Assembly: GCF_020520425.1 (NCBI RefSeq) | Contig: NC_079487.1 | Location: 131,524,385 to 131,588,384 of the forward strand | Source of the DNA: Spinacia oleracea | Taxonomy: Eukaryota > Streptophyta > Magnoliopsida > Caryophyllales > Amaranthaceae | Length of the DNA stretch: 64,000 nucleotides | Direction: 5' to 3' | Shown: positions 51,398 to 61,849 of the stretch, in pieces | Position numbering within the stretch: the stretch's first letter is position 1 | How the letters are laid out: each line of letters opens with the position of its first letter | Notes under the pieces: generated by a model | Databases searched by the model: none | Told to the model about the DNA's origin: nothing | What the model saw: only the letters and a program-made list of their open reading frames with translations | Made by a program: the position numbers and the translations under genes

Positions 51398-51721
51398 CAA
51401 AAGGTCTTGCGTGTACTAGGTGTACAATAAATTATTGTACACCAAGATAACTTTTACCCATTTTTTTGTAACTTTAACCTAGTTTTGATTAACTTTTATA
51501 TTAGTAAAAAATGTTAATAGATAAATATTTTAAAGAGTTAAATGATTAATTTTATACATTATTAGTGATTTTGAAGAAATAAGTTTTGTTAAAATGAAAA
51601 AATTTATCACTAAAAAATGGATAACTTTTACATATATAAACTTAACTTTTAAGCATTTTGAGTTAACTTTTACTGTCGTGTACAATATTTATTGTACAAC
51701 CCTTGTAAATAAGAATTTGTG
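51398..51721. mobile_element. Mutator-like MITE, copy 3 of 3 (9-bp TSD)
   Basis: 324 bp from caaaaggtcttgcgtgtact to taaataagaatttgtg with perfect 9-bp duplication ttttattgt (51389-51397, 51722-51730). Confidence 0.8.
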
Positions 51722-52572
51722 TTTTATTGTTGGTTATGATTTTGTGTTCATTTGCTTGGTTGCTGCATTTTGATGACTAAGTCATTTAGTTGTGTAATTA
51801 TACGACTTTCCTTACAAATTTGATGGATTTCTTCCCCTCTTTTTTTATTAATAATTCGTTTGATTGCATTTAAATACGTTGCAAAATCAAAGTTTTCGTG
51901 TTCCTTTGAGGAATTCAAGGTTTTTTCTGGTTGATTTTTGCTGGGTTTTTGGTTTTGATCTGGTAAATGAAGCTAAGATCCGTGTTTTATTTGTGTTGAT
52001 TATGCATAGTTAAATTGAGATTAGAGGAATTTGATTTTAGGGTTTATGAGAATGGTGATCGCTGGGAAACTGAGATCTCAGAGAATTTGAGATCAGAAAG
52101 TTTGTATTGCTGATCTCAGAATGCTTTGATGAGGATATTATGTTTTCCATTTTTGTTTTCTGGCTTCTGAATCAAAACAATAAATTTCTCTGTTTATGGG
52201 GCTTCAGAGATCATTTTGTTACCAATTGCTCATGTAAACATTGTTAAATTGCAATCTTGTAGATTTTGGTAATATCGTTAACCTTAGCCTTTACTCCATT
52301 TGTTGTGGCTGCTAAATTTCTCAGCTTGTATGTTAGTGCACACTAGGCAGGCACACTACTCCATTTATCAGCTTGTATGTTAGCCTTAACCTTGGCTTGT
52401 ATGTTAGTGCACACTACTCCATTTTTTGATTTGTTAATTTTTGTATCATGTTTTCTAGTTTTATATGTCTTTAACTATTGAGTTTAATTTTTGTGGTTAA
52501 TTAAATTAGGTTGGTGATTGCAATTAGGATGCGGATTTTTTCAATTTGTACTACGGAGTAGTAGAAATCAAG

Positions 52573-52815
52573 ATGGCAGAAGGTGATTTGAAAGCGGAGG
52601 AGTGTTGTTTGGAGAACAAACAATCAGCTGTTGCTTCGAGTTCATCAGTTTTTGAAGAGGAGGGTAGTGCTAGTGTTACTGTGTTAGTCTCAAGTCTTCG
52701 GGTGTTAGTAGCCCAGTTGCCACTTCGCCTTCTCATAGGCAGCGGAAGCTCAATTCGCTCTTTCTTGTTTCAATGTCAAGTCCTATTAATTGTTGTAATG
52801 CCATTTGGTTGATGT
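52573..52815 (+). pseudogene. MYB3R-like transcription factor, N-terminal fragment
   Basis: ATG at 52573 opens MAEGDLKAEECCLENKQSAV, then ASSSSVFEEEGSASVTV; in the next frame the sequence continues KSSGVSSPVATSPSHRQRK. Ser-rich N-termini ending in SPSHRRTTGPIRRAKGGWT precede the three MYB repeats of plant MYB3R proteins (cell-cycle, MSA-element regulators). Here the frame slips by one base and no MYB repeat follows, so it reads as a dead 5' exon. Sequence upstream (51210-52540) looks like a leader and long first intron. Identification is by motif memory only. Confidence 0.4.
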
Positions 52816-52829
52816 TAATTATCTCATGT

Positions 52830-54385
52830 GGGTATGGTACAATGGTGCCCTGGATGAATTCAGTTTACTGATTTATTTTTTTGGATATCCATATTGCATA
52901 CTGTTATATATGAGGATATCAGAAAAGTTGTGATGTTGTTCAGCAATCTATTGATTTTAGTAATGAAAACTTCTTAATTGCCGGAAAGGGGGGAAATGGT
53001 GGTTCTGGTTCACAGCAAAGGGCTGCCCTGGACGTTCTGGTTCAAAGCAGGGGCATATGGTGAAATCATCAGAAAACATAGGGGCATATGGTGAAAACAT
53101 ATGAAACCATGGTGAAATAAATTTGTTTGAAATACAGGGATATCTTGTGAAATAAAGTTTCTAACAGCCACTTAACGGGAGTGCGTCGAGGCGGATATCG
53201 GGCATGCAACAACAAACACATATCAACTAAAAGACAAATAGCTAAAAGACAAAAAAGGAAGTACCATTCATGTAAAAAAAGTACCATTCTGTAAAAAAAA
53301 AATACCATTCTGTAAAAAAAAGTACCATTTGTGTTTAGAAAAGTACCATTTAATTTTTTTTTTGTCCTTTTTCCTATTTTGTCTTATGTTCTGATATGTA
53401 TTTGGACACACATATCAGATATGTGTTTTTACTTCCTCCACTTAACGGCAGGGTTAAGTCATGCGAGAAAATGAAACCTCAGGGGTATTTGGTGAATTAC
53501 TGAAACAACAAGGGTATTTGGTGAATAAACTTAAAACTCGGGGGTATTTCGTGAAAAATCCGTACTATAATCTCTCAATTATTCCAAAATCCGAAAGTTT
53601 AACATACTCCAAAATTTATCCCCAATCCCCTATGACGTATTGACGTGTATGAAATTATGATGTGCAGTAATGGAGATTGCCACATGATAAATAGATTTTC
53701 TGATGAATGTAAACTCAGTAAAACAAATGGAACTTGTAATAAAGAAAAATGATATTCCGTATTAACCTAATCAAACATTAATTATATGGATCGATCCACG
53801 AATATGTGTTATTTTGTAATGCATGGGGTTTCGTATTATCAATAATATCATTATTATAATCCAGCATTTTAAAAATTAGAAGTACTTGTCATAACATTAT
53901 ATTATGAATTTATGAAATAGATAGATTATAATTTTACTAATGACAACTAACAGCTGACAGTTTTGTACAAATGACAACTAATGAACAAGATATTTTGTTT
54001 TTCCTTAACATTTGTACGAATATATGTATGTTACACCTTAATAATTGTCGTTTAAATTTTCTCATGATTTGAAATCATTATAATCGATATCTTTATTTAA
54101 TGATTTTTTCCCCTAAAATTATTATGCAGATGCCATGTCGACAGTTATTTAGCAACGAATGGAGTATAAACATTTCCTGAATCTGGCATAAAATTTTGAA
54201 CGTTGACTATTCGTGGTATAATTATAAGTAATGGCTAATGACTACGTTTGCACTTATATTGTTTACAAGATATTTATTCACAACTTGTATGCGCGTCTTC
54301 AAACACGCCACATTTTGCAGTCCATATTGACTACTAATCCATCGTGCATATTAAGTTCAATCGCTGTCTAACATGCTCTCCAAAG
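52830..54385. other. Spacer upstream of the BBE-like array
   Basis: AT-rich, with the minisatellite listed separately, a fragment of the atatctgatatgtattt MITE family at 53391-53428, and repeated ggggtatttggtgaa phrases at 53482-53555. From about 54180 it resembles the far-upstream region of the third BBE-like gene (60830-60990). Confidence 0.45.
53262..53350. repeat. Minisatellite aaaaaagtaccattctgt
   Basis: Four imperfect copies of a 17-20 bp unit built on gtaccatt. Confidence 0.7.
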
Positions 54386-54389
54386 TTTC

Positions 54390-54397
54390 TATAAATA
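54390..54397 (+). promoter_or_regulatory. TATA box of BBE-like gene 1
   Basis: tataaata 57 bp upstream of the ATG. The phrase ctataaatagactca is conserved in front of all three BBE-like genes (also 58817 and 61802). Confidence 0.8.
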
Positions 54398-54446
54398 GAC
54401 TCATCAAATTCATTAGTAACGAACACCAAATTAAACTAAAAACAAA

Positions 54447-56042
54447 ATGAAATTCATATACACTAATGTTCTACTATTCTCATTTCTATTCGTATTCAGT
54501 CTTTCCCATATAAGAGCTTCAAATTCAGCCATTGATAATTTCCTTCAATGCCTTCCTTCTCGCCCAAATCCATCACATCCGATCTCTAACGTCATCTATA
54601 CTCCTACAAATGCTTCGTTCTTAAGTGTTCTTCAAAGTTACATACGCGATAGTAGATTTAACACGTCTACTACACCAAAACCTCTAGCTATTATCACGGC
54701 CTTGGACGTGTCTCATGTCCAAGCAACCGTGATATGTGCGAAAACAAGTGGGGTTGAAATTAGGATTAGAAGTGGTGGACATGATTTTGAAGGACTCTCT
54801 TACACTTCAAATGTTCCCTTTGTTATCCTTGATATGTTCAATTTGAGATCCATTGATGTTGACATACCAAGTGAGACGGCTTCTATCCAAGCTGGAGCAA
54901 CTCTAGGTGAGCTTTATTATAAGATTTCCCAAAAGAGTAAGATCCATGCTTTCCCTGCAGGGGTGTGCTTCACTCTTGGCGCCGGAGGCCACTTTAGTGG
55001 AGGTGGCTATGGGAATTTGATAAGGCAATATGGCTTATCAGTCGATAACATTATCGATGCACAAGTTGTGGATGCAAATGGTAGACTTCTCAACCGTAAA
55101 AGTATGGGTGAAGATCTTTTTTGGGCCATTAGAGGTGGTGGAGGTGCTAGTTTCGGGGTCATTTTATCATGGAAAATCAAACTAGTGCGCGTTCCAGAGA
55201 TTGTGACAGTTTTCAATGTTCAAAAGACCTTAGATCAAGGGGCTACGGATGTGGTGATGCAATGGCAACAAGTAGCTTCCACAATTGATAAGAAGCTCTT
55301 TATTAGGGCACAACCACAGACAATTCAACAAGGAGGGAGCAAGACGGTCCAAGTTACATTCATTGGGTTATATCTTGGGAGGGCTAGTGCACTTGTTCCG
55401 TTGATGAACAAGAGCTTTCCGCGGTTGGGTTTACAAGCACAAGATTGCACCGAGATGCCATGGATTAGAACTACTTTATTTTGGAATGGTAACCCAATTG
55501 GTACTCCCCTTGAGGTGTTGTTGGATAGGACACCTTCCCCGTCCAACTCCTATGGAAAACACAAGTCTGATTATGTGAAAACACCTATTCCAAGGGCAGG
55601 ATTAGAAGCTATATGGAAGAAGATGATTCAAGTGCAATCAAATAACATTTTACTGATGCAATGGAATCCTTATGGTGGGAGGATGAGCGAGATTCCTGAG
55701 AATGCAACGGCATTTCCTCATCGAGCAGGGAACCTCTTTAAGATGCAGTACCTTACACTTTGGCAAGATGGTAGTGTTGATGCTATAAATAAGAATATCC
55801 AAGCTACTAGAGACCTTTATGCAACATTTACTCCATATGTGTCTAAGAACCCAAGGGAAACATACTTAAACTACAGGGACATTGACATAGGTACCAATAC
55901 TAATGGGAACTTAGGTTTTGCTCAGGACTTTTTTAAGAACAATGTGAAGAGATTGTTGGAAGTTAAGGCCAAGGTCGATCCGAGCAATTTCTTCAGGTAT
56001 GAGCAGAGCATACCAGTTTTTCCTAAGAAACAATCAAGCTGA
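54447..56042 (+). CDS. Berberine bridge enzyme-like FAD oxidase, copy 1
   Basis: 531 aa, single exon as usual for plant BBE-like genes. A hydrophobic N-terminal signal peptide (about 1-25) directs it to the secretory pathway. The FAD-binding PCMH domain spans about residues 75-250. Both flavin attachment sites are present: His112 in RSGGHDFEGLSY and Cys174 in AGVCFTLGAGGHFSGGGYGN, implying bicovalent FAD. The C-terminal BBE domain ends in YLNYRDIDIGTN ... RVKAKVDPSNFFRYEQSIP-like sequence (here LLEVKAKVDPSNFFRYEQSI). Members oxidise monolignols, oligosaccharides or alkaloids; which substrate applies here cannot be told. Intact, with a TATA box and the conserved ctataaatagactca leader. Confidence 0.93.
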   Translation: MKFIYTNVLLFSFLFVFSLSHIRASNSAIDNFLQCLPSRPNPSHPISNVIYTPTNASFLSVLQSYIRDSRFNTSTTPKPLAIITALDVSHVQATVICAKTSGVEIRIRSGGHDFEGLSYTSNVPFVILDMFNLRSIDVDIPSETASIQAGATLGELYYKISQKSKIHAFPAGVCFTLGAGGHFSGGGYGNLIRQYGLSVDNIIDAQVVDANGRLLNRKSMGEDLFWAIRGGGGASFGVILSWKIKLVRVPEIVTVFNVQKTLDQGATDVVMQWQQVASTIDKKLFIRAQPQTIQQGGSKTVQVTFIGLYLGRASALVPLMNKSFPRLGLQAQDCTEMPWIRTTLFWNGNPIGTPLEVLLDRTPSPSNSYGKHKSDYVKTPIPRAGLEAIWKKMIQVQSNNILLMQWNPYGGRMSEIPENATAFPHRAGNLFKMQYLTLWQDGSVDAINKNIQATRDLYATFTPYVSKNPRETYLNYRDIDIGTNTNGNLGFAQDFFKNNVKRLLEVKAKVDPSNFFRYEQSIPVFPKKQSS

Positions 56043-56149
56043 TATATAAAGGTATAGGAAAAAAGTGTTGGTATATATTGTATACATTGTTTAAAACTTA
56101 TAGAGTACTTGTATATTAATTGCTTGGGTTATGTAATTATGAATCAGTA

Positions 56150-57420
56150 TGAATAATACAAGTGCAAAACTTATTCTAATAGAAGAAAATTAAACAACAG
56201 TTTGCGAAATCACTGTTTCTCAATGCAGCATACATAAGATAATGCCATATGAATCGGTGAAGATGTATTAACTTAAAAGTGATCAAACAGACTTACAGAT
56301 GCTGTAGTATCTGATACAAGTCTTATATCTTTAGGCCGCTTGAAGTTGAGTGGATGAGTTGCAGATGCTGGTGTCCCCTGCAGTAGTCAATACACCTTCC
56401 TTGTGAACAGCCATAGTTAGTGCATAAACTCTTCAAACTTGTCATTAACAGGCACTGTAATACAGTTAGTACATTAAAAAAAACTTACTGTAACTGTTTT
56501 GCAGAAAAGAGAAATAAAACATAGAACAAAAGAGAGTTTTCGGAATCAAAAGACCTCAACAGTCTGGATCAGTAAACCTCATATCTGATAATCAGAGCTC
56601 ATAAGTGAATATAGTTTCAGGGGAACCCAGGGTCATTACCTATTCTATTGCCATCCTCCAGAATTGAGAAATGGCCATATTGGCATTAAAATTATCTTCA
56701 CCTTCGACTTTGCGAATTTGTGATGATTATTTTTTGGTAAGTTTATGCGAATGAGACCTTCACATACCAATATTACCCATTCGCCAAAATTACAAAATTT
56801 CACTTAAACATTTCATCAAACACCTCGTGGGCAATAAGTAAAATTCAAGCAAACATTTCCTCTTCAATTGCTCGAATTTTTTGTAGACCAAAGATAAAGA
56901 AAATTGAGATGTTTCCACTGTAGATGACAAATTTGCGAAAGAAGCATAAGAAAGAAAATAGAAGAAAGGGGAACATGGCGCCAAAAGCAGGGAAGAAGAG
57001 AACAGAAGGTCAACACCTGATTTATTTTATCCTCTTTCAACTTAAAGTTTTAAAGTTTTTTTTGGGTACAACTTAAAAAAGAGGGTCAACTTAAAGTCAT
57101 CGTTATTTTTGGTACAACTTAAAAAGAGGGTCAACTTAAAGTTCTTTTTTTTTTTACAAAGCCAATGTAAAAGCTTATTGTCTTCATCTGGTTTTAGTGG
57201 CGTGTGCGCACATATGGGGCAAATTTTTTACAAAATTTGCTTTAGGTGATTTTATAAAATAAATAAATTATATAAGGTTCTTTCTTGTAAAATTTGAGCT
57301 ATAAAATGTCTTATTTGATAAATCTATACTATTATTAAATCTCCAAGTTAAATCATGTCACGCCGTCATGTGTCACCTGAAACCAACAAGAAATATAATA
57401 GAAAGATGAGGAAGCTGATA
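56150..57420. other. Spacer with one exon-like relic
   Basis: On the minus strand, 56297-56377 is bounded by an acceptor (CTACTGCAG) and a GTAAGT donor and reads GTPASATHPLNFKRPKDI then RLVSDTTAS with no stop; I do not recognise it. On the plus strand, aacATGGCGCCAAAAGCAGG at 56972 starts a short MAPKAGKK-type peptide reminiscent of a histone H2B N-terminus but it soon loses any similarity. The phrase aacttaaaaagagggtcaac recurs at 57069-57136. Confidence 0.25.
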
Positions 57421-57421
57421 C

Positions 57422-57598
57422 ATATACCCCTTGGGTATGAAATAGTGTCATACCCTGAACTCCCATTGGTTGTTTTCACATAAGCAACCCCACATGGGAT
57501 TAAAATTTAAATCTAAAATGTGAAACCCACATGAAATTTACAAATCTAAACCAATCACAGCCTAGGGTATGACACTATTGTATACCCAAAGGGTATAT
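57422..57598. mobile_element. Inverted-repeat MITE, 177 bp
   Basis: Left arm atataccccttgggtatgaa plus atagtgtcataccct and right arm agggtatgacactattgtat plus acccaaagggtatat are inverted copies over about 37 bp. No coding capacity. Confidence 0.7.
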
Positions 57599-57616
57599 AG
57601 ATGACCATCTTAACTA

Positions 57617-57973
57617 CTCCCTCCGTCTCTTTTTGTTTTTTACGTTTTGTATTTTTCACGCGTTTTAACGAATAATTAATTTGCATCGAGATTCCTCAAT
57701 TTTTTTATTTAAACAAGATAAGTTACGTTTATTTATAATGTTTTCACTTTTATCAAAATTCTGATATTGGGAAATGAAAAAAAATTTAATGTCCCAATGG
57801 AAAAGTGTGAGAGATTAAATGACCCAATGAATTTAATTGGTTAAAATAATAATAATTGGACACAAATTTTGATAGAATATAAGTTATTTATGTGATAATA
57901 TAAAAAGAAATGTAAAGAACATTTTGAAATACCCAAAAAGGAAAACGTAAAAAACAAAAAGAGACGGAGGGAG
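57617..57973. mobile_element. Stowaway-type MITE, TA TSD
   Basis: 357 bp bounded by ctccctccgtctctttttgt and acaaaaagagacggagggag (perfect inverse), with TA on both sides. Confidence 0.88.
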
Positions 57974-58816
57974 TACCCTATTATTTATGCCTTTTAACTC
58001 TATTCAAATATATTTAAGTGGGATAGGATTAGTATGTACGTGTATTTACACTATTTTTTCACATGGTGTATGTTACTCCGTATTAATTTTCTAATTTCAC
58101 CACATAGTGATTGCAAGAAAATTTAATTTTGTTACCATTATTGAAAATGGTTGTGAATAATGACTGCATTTTTTATTTTTCCATTTTCTACATATAATAG
58201 AACACGTTTTTCATTAATTAGTCAAGAATTGTGTTAGCACATGTGGATCATAACATATACACAAAACATTTATTAGATATTGGACATGATTTACAAATAC
58301 TAATTAACAACCAAAAAGGGAATAACACTATTACTGAAAATTGATACGTACTACATACAATACATCACATCCAAATTAATAAAATAAACGATCTCCGAAT
58401 AGTTATTAAAAAAAAGGTCAAACTTGCATACGCAAAACGCAACACATGTAAAAAATGCGTAATTTTTTTATATATTATCCAACATTGTAATCGGGACATC
58501 GCCCGAGGACACACTAGTTTGTCTTTAAATAATGACATAATAACAATAATATCCCTTCCTACGTTTTCCAAACAAAAATCAATGACATAATAACAGACGA
58601 TTGTTTCTTGGATGATAATGATCATCTCTCTAAAATTCTAAAATATGAAGTCATGCAGTGAAAATATTAAACAATGAGTGTTCGTCGTGTATTTTTCTGT
58701 AATGACTAAGTACGTTTCCGTTACATCCTTGGCAGTTTATATTGACTAATAATACGGATTAGTAATAATAATCTATCATTCATACATCGATGGATGTCTT
58801 TGGTCGTCAAAATTTC

Positions 58817-58824
58817 TATAAATA
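58817..58824 (+). promoter_or_regulatory. TATA box of BBE-like gene 2
   Basis: tataaata 47 bp before the ATG, in the conserved ctataaatagactca context. Confidence 0.75.
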
Positions 58825-58863
58825 GACTCAACAAGCCATTGAAAACACCAAACTACAAACAAA

Positions 58864-60388
58864 ATGAAATCTCTACTGTTCTCATTTCTATTTCTATTTC
58901 TATTTTTTCTTTCCCATATAAGCGCTTCAAATTCATCCATTGACACTTTCCTTGAATGCCTTCCATCTCACTCGAATCCATCACATCCAATCTCTAATTC
59001 CATCTATACTCCTACGAACTCTTCGTTCTTAAGTGTTCTTCAAAACTACATACGCGATAGTAGATTTAACACGTCTACTACACCAAAACCCTTAGCCATA
59101 GTCACGGCCTTAGACGTATCCCATGTCCAAGCAACCGTTATATGTGCAAAAACAAATGGTGTAAAAATTAGGATTAGAAGTGGTGGGCATGATTTTGAAG
59201 GTCTCTCATACATCTCAAATGTTCCCTTTGTTATCCTTGACATGTTCAATTTACGATCTATTGATGTTGACATACCAAGTGAGACGGCTTTTATCCAGGC
59301 TGGAGCAACCCTAGGTGAACTTTACTATAAGATTGCCCAAAAGAGTACTACCTCCGTTTCAAAAAGATCTTTACGCTTTGAAAAATGTGTCTAAAAATCA
59401 AAACTTTGATCATAAATTCTCACTATTATATCTATCAAAAATTATCATGAAATATCTTGTTAGATTCATCTCTAAATGTATTTTATAAATATCAATTTTT
59501 TATAATTTTTTTCTATACAAAATTGGATATATTAACGTTCAAGCATTGCACCGGAATCCGTGCAAATAGTAACTGTAAAGATCTTTTTGAAACGGAGGTA
59601 GTAATATCCATGCTTTCCCTGCAGGGGTATGCTTTACTGTTGGCGCCGGAGGCCACTTTAGTGGAGGTGGCTACGGGAATATGTTAAGGCAATATGGTTT
59701 ATCGATTGATAACATAATTGATGCAGAAGTTATTGATGCAAATGGTAGACTTCTCAACCGTGAAAGCATGGGTGAAGATCTTTTTTGGGCTATTAGGGGT
59801 GGTGGAGGTGCTAGTTTTGGTGTCATATTATCATGGAAAATAAATCTAGTACGCGTTCCAGAGATTGTGACAGTTTTCAATGTTCAAAGGACCTTGGCTC
59901 AAGGTGCTACAGACGTAGTCATACAGTGGCAACAAGTAGCTTCCACGGTTGATAGGAAACTCTTCATAAGAGTACAACCAGAGACAATTCAACAAGGAGG
60001 AAGCAAGACGGTCCAGGTTACATTCATTGCGTTGTATCTTGGACGCGCCAGTTCACTTATTCCGTTGATGAACAAGAGCTTTCCGCTGTTGGGTTTACAG
60101 GCACAAGATTGCACCGAAATGCCATGGATTAATACAACTTTATTTTGGAATGGTAACCCAACTGGTACTCCCCTTGAAGTGTTGTTGAATAGGACGTCAT
60201 CTCGCCGTCCCTACTATGGAAAACACAAGTCTGATTATGTGAAAACACCAATTCCAAGAGCAGGATTAGAGACAATATGGAAAAAGATGATTGAAGTGCA
60301 ATTGGATAATATTGTTCGGATGCAATGGAATCCTTACGGTGGGCGGATGAGTGAGATTCCTGAGGATGCAACGGCATTTCCTCAAACT
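58864..60388 (+). pseudogene. Berberine bridge enzyme-like gene, copy 2, interrupted by a MITE and 3'-truncated
   Basis: The first part (58864-59347) encodes a signal peptide and the PCMH domain start with GGHDFEGLSY; the frame then runs into a Stowaway-type MITE (59348-59601). The sequence resumes at 59602 with the codons for NIHAFPAG and GVCFTVGAGGHFSGGGYG and stays open to about 60385 (RMSEIPEDATAFP), where similarity to the other copies stops abruptly. About 115 C-terminal residues (from AGNLFKMQY to the end) are missing. Without the MITE the flanks read AAGAGTAATATCCATGC, as in copies 1 and 3, so the insertion broke a previously good frame. The part upstream could still yield a short secreted peptide; function as an oxidase is very unlikely. 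Confidence 0.9.
59348..59601. mobile_element. Stowaway-type MITE inside BBE-like exon, TA TSD
   Basis: 254 bp bounded by ctacctccgtttcaaaaaga and tctttttgaaacggaggtag (perfect inverse), TA at 59346-59347 and 59602-59603. Same subfamily as the copies at 9144-9399 and 19375-19511. Confidence 0.95.
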
Positions 60389-60389
60389 C

Positions 60390-61190
60390 TCCTTATATTA
60401 ATATCATTTATCCTTAAGTATGAGCTAATTGAGTTGTTTATTAGTTACCAAACTTTGAGGTTTTTTCTGACATGAACATACGTGGTGATTCTTATAAGTT
60501 ATAACTATCCTGAATAGTCTCCAAGAATCCAGGCTGTCTTATTAGAGGATTTGAAAGAAATGACTCGGTCTACGGTCTCGCTTGGTGCTAGTTGTTGCAG
60601 GCTAACTTGAGGTGGACATGAAGTCAATAGTGTAGTTTTTCTAGTTTTTAATTTTGATATGGCTTGTTGATTTTTGTACGTTTTTCTCTTTATTTTACCC
60701 CTCTCTTTCAACAAAAATAAAATAAAATAATAATATAACAATTGAAAGTTTAGCAAAGATGATTATTCTTTGGATGATAATGCATCTCTCATTCTTTTTA
60801 AATTAATATTTTTGACTAATTCTTGGCACAAAATTTTGAACGATCGTGTGTTTAACTGGAATGACGAATGACTAATGACAATAATGTTTGCACTAATCAT
60901 TTTGATTTGTAGCTCTTGTTTACAAGATTTTCATTACTAACTTGAATGCACATCATCTTCAAACACGGCACATTTTGCATTCCAAGATGACTAGTAAATA
61001 CTTCCCCGTCCCTAAAAGATTGCCCCATTTGATATTTTATGGTTTTCAAGACGCGACTTAAAACGTAAATATTTCTAATTCTACACGCGTATAAATTATA
61101 AACAGTTTATATTTCGAAAATATTTTTGAAACAAATCTAACAACATCCCACATGGCTATCTTATTTCTTATAGGTTAATGGAAATTTATG
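60390..61190. other. Spacer upstream of BBE-like gene 3
   Basis: After the truncation point of copy 2, 60390-60720 has no recognised origin. 60750-60990 is homologous to the upstream region of gene 1 (shared cacaaaattttgaacg-type, tttacaagat and cacattttgca phrases). At 60999 a cttccccgtccctaaaagat Stowaway-like left end begins; its right end was not found. Confidence 0.45.
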
Positions 61191-61197
61191 GTCAAAA

Positions 61198-61466
61198 CAC
61201 TACAAGAATTTGTATCTTTAACGACAACCTAATTACGACGGGTCAAAAATCCCGTCGTCAAAGCCTTTTGCGACTGGGCTAACAACCTAACAAAGACGGG
61301 AATAACCGTCGTAAATGTCTTTTACGACGGGTTAACGACGAGATTTTCTATTAACGACGGCCCCCTTTTATGACGGGTCCGCGACAGGAAATCTCTTCGT
61401 TAATCAACAATTATTGGCCTTTTGCAACGGGATTTCCCGTCGTTAACAGTACAATTTCTTGTAGTG
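61198..61466. mobile_element. CACTA (En/Spm) type nonautonomous element
   Basis: 269 bp starting CACTACAAGAATTTG and ending CAATTTCTTGTAGTG, with a 3-bp AAA duplication on each side. The interior is built of repeated acgacggg / cccgtcgt motifs, the sub-terminal repeats typical of this superfamily. No transposase. Confidence 0.85.
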
Positions 61467-61488
61467 AAATTTTCAAAGTTTGACTCAA

Positions 61489-61735
61489 ACTACAAGATCG
61501 AATTTGTATCTTTAACGACAACCTAATAGCGACGGGTCAAAAATTCCGTCGCAAAAGCCTTTTGCGACGGGGATAACAACCAAACAAAGACGGGAACAAC
61601 CGTCGCAAATGTCTTTTACGACGGGTTAACGACGAAAATTTCCATTAACGACGGCTCCCTTTTATGACGGTTTTACGACAAGAAATTCCGTCGTTAATCA
61701 ACGATTATTGGCCTTTAATACAATTTTTTGTAATG
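61489..61735. mobile_element. Second, decayed CACTA-type copy
   Basis: Follows the first copy by 22 bp with the same order of motifs (gtatctttaacgacaaccta, gcgacgggtcaaaaattccg, gacgggttaacgac) and decayed ends actacaagatcg / cgattattggcctttaat ... ttttttgtaatg. Confidence 0.75.
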
Positions 61736-61801
61736 TTATATTATTTAGTCAATATCGTTAATTAATATTATCCTCTTTCAAAAATTCCTATTCAAAATTT
61801 C

Positions 61802-61809
61802 TATAAATA
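61802..61809 (+). promoter_or_regulatory. TATA box of BBE-like gene 3
   Basis: tataaata 48 bp before the ATG in the shared ctataaatagactca context; the transposon pair ends only about 65 bp upstream. Confidence 0.8.
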
Positions 61810-61849
61810 GACTCAACCAAGCGATTCAAAACATCAAACTACAAACAAA

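Noticed and set aside
53461-53643. 60-residue frame with repeated GYLVN/GYFVK phrases as a small gene
   Set aside because: It derives from a short direct repeat (ggggtatttggtgaa) and has no other support.
56975-57060. Histone H2B gene start (MAPKAGKK)
   Set aside because: Similarity ends after about eight residues and no histone fold follows.
59348-59601. MITE in BBE-like copy 2 acting as a new intron
   Set aside because: Its ends are not at GT/AG positions that restore the frame; removal by splicing is not supported.
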